Under the pieces are notes generated by a model. The model searched no databases. It saw only the letters and a list, made by a program, of their open reading frames with translations, and was not told where the DNA came from. A stretch of 6,486 nt of DNA. Origin: Candidatus Portnoybacteria bacterium CG10_big_fil_rev_8_21_14_0_10_36_7. Its GTDB lineage: Bacteria; Patescibacteriota; Minisyncoccia; Portnoybacterales; PFDW01. Positions 6,397 through 6,486 of the stretch are shown in pieces. Position 1 is the stretch's first letter. Each line of letters begins with the position of its first letter. The DNA lies in assembly GCA_002793835.1 (NCBI GenBank), contig PFDW01000043.1, forward strand, positions 1 through 6,486, written 5' to 3'. The position numbers were made by a program, and so were the translations under genes.

Positions 6397-6486
6397 GTAA
6401 TTCATGAAATTCCTTTCCTTTGTCAAACCAAGAAAATTTATTTATATGAGCTTGCCCCTTTTTAACAATCTCACCTCTAAGTGATT
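6374..6486 (-). CDS. C-terminal 37 residues of a probable GT4-type glycosyltransferase (gene runs off the right edge)
   Basis: An open frame enters from the right edge and ends at TGA (6374-6376), immediately followed by an in-frame TAA. The 37 residues begin SLRGEIVKKGQAHINKFSW and end LLEELTIE. The pattern of a basic helix, then K-F-S-W, then an acidic terminal helix is the usual ending of group 1 (GT4, GT-B fold) glycosyltransferases, where the conserved F-S-W lies in the C-terminal return helix. The catalytic parts lie outside the window. Its stop is 14 nt before the Wzy-like ATG, so it belongs to the same glycan cassette. The family call rests on this short tail and on context, so another GT-B enzyme remains possible. 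Confidence 0.6.
   Translation of the reverse strand, partial: SLRGEIVKKGQAHINKFSWFDKGKEFHELLEELTIE

Noticed and set aside
1..6486. CRISPR array, insertion sequence, tRNA or riboswitch
   Set aside because: No regularly spaced repeats, terminal inverted repeats, cloverleaf-like segments or long leaders were seen; nearly every base lies in a supported gene.

Overview
This A+T-rich window is almost entirely coding, and every supported gene lies on the minus strand. In transcription order (right to left) it holds: the 3' end of a probable GT4-type glycosyltransferase (6374-6486), a polytopic Wzy/O-antigen-ligase-family protein (4803-6359), a GT2 glycosyltransferase (3803-4813), a LytR-CpsA-Psr (LCP) family protein (2760-3797), a second GT2 glycosyltransferase (1957-2763), an S41 C-terminal processing peptidase with a PDZ domain (710-1951), ribosomal protein bL9 (rplI, 255-704) and the 5' end of CTP synthase (pyrG, 1-258). 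Gaps are 5 to 14 nt and three junctions overlap by 4, 11 and 4 nt, so the whole window reads as one long transcription unit with no room for internal terminators.

The likely source is a Candidate Phyla Radiation (Patescibacteria) bacterium, possibly of the Parcubacteria group. This is an inference from several weak signs: A+T richness, extreme gene packing, a glycan cassette with an LCP protein of divergent active-site sequence, a CTP synthase N-terminus with the SGIGKG/DAGT wording seen in archaeal and eukaryotic enzymes, rplI outside its usual rpsF-ssb-rpsR setting, and no recognisable Shine-Dalgarno sequences. Presence of bL9 argues against those CPR lineages reported to lack it. UGA is used as a stop and no gene is interrupted by in-frame UGA, so the standard bacterial code applies. 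Taxonomy remains uncertain.

The upstream five genes form a surface-polysaccharide module. GT4 and GT2 enzymes would build a lipid-linked glycan on the cytoplasmic face, the Wzy-like membrane protein would polymerise it or transfer it outside, and the LCP protein would attach the product to the cell wall (or another acceptor). The S41 peptidase would act in the same extracytoplasmic space. The downstream genes rplI and pyrG are housekeeping genes in translation and pyrimidine nucleotide synthesis, riding on the same apparent transcript.

No RNA gene, mobile element, CRISPR array or long non-coding stretch is visible. No plainly new biological system is evident. The points most worth checking are the divergent LCP phosphate/metal site, the eight-A tract whose one-base contraction would fuse the Wzy-like and GT2 genes, the uniform SD-less 5-nt junctions, and the linkage of rplI and pyrG to a cell-surface operon.
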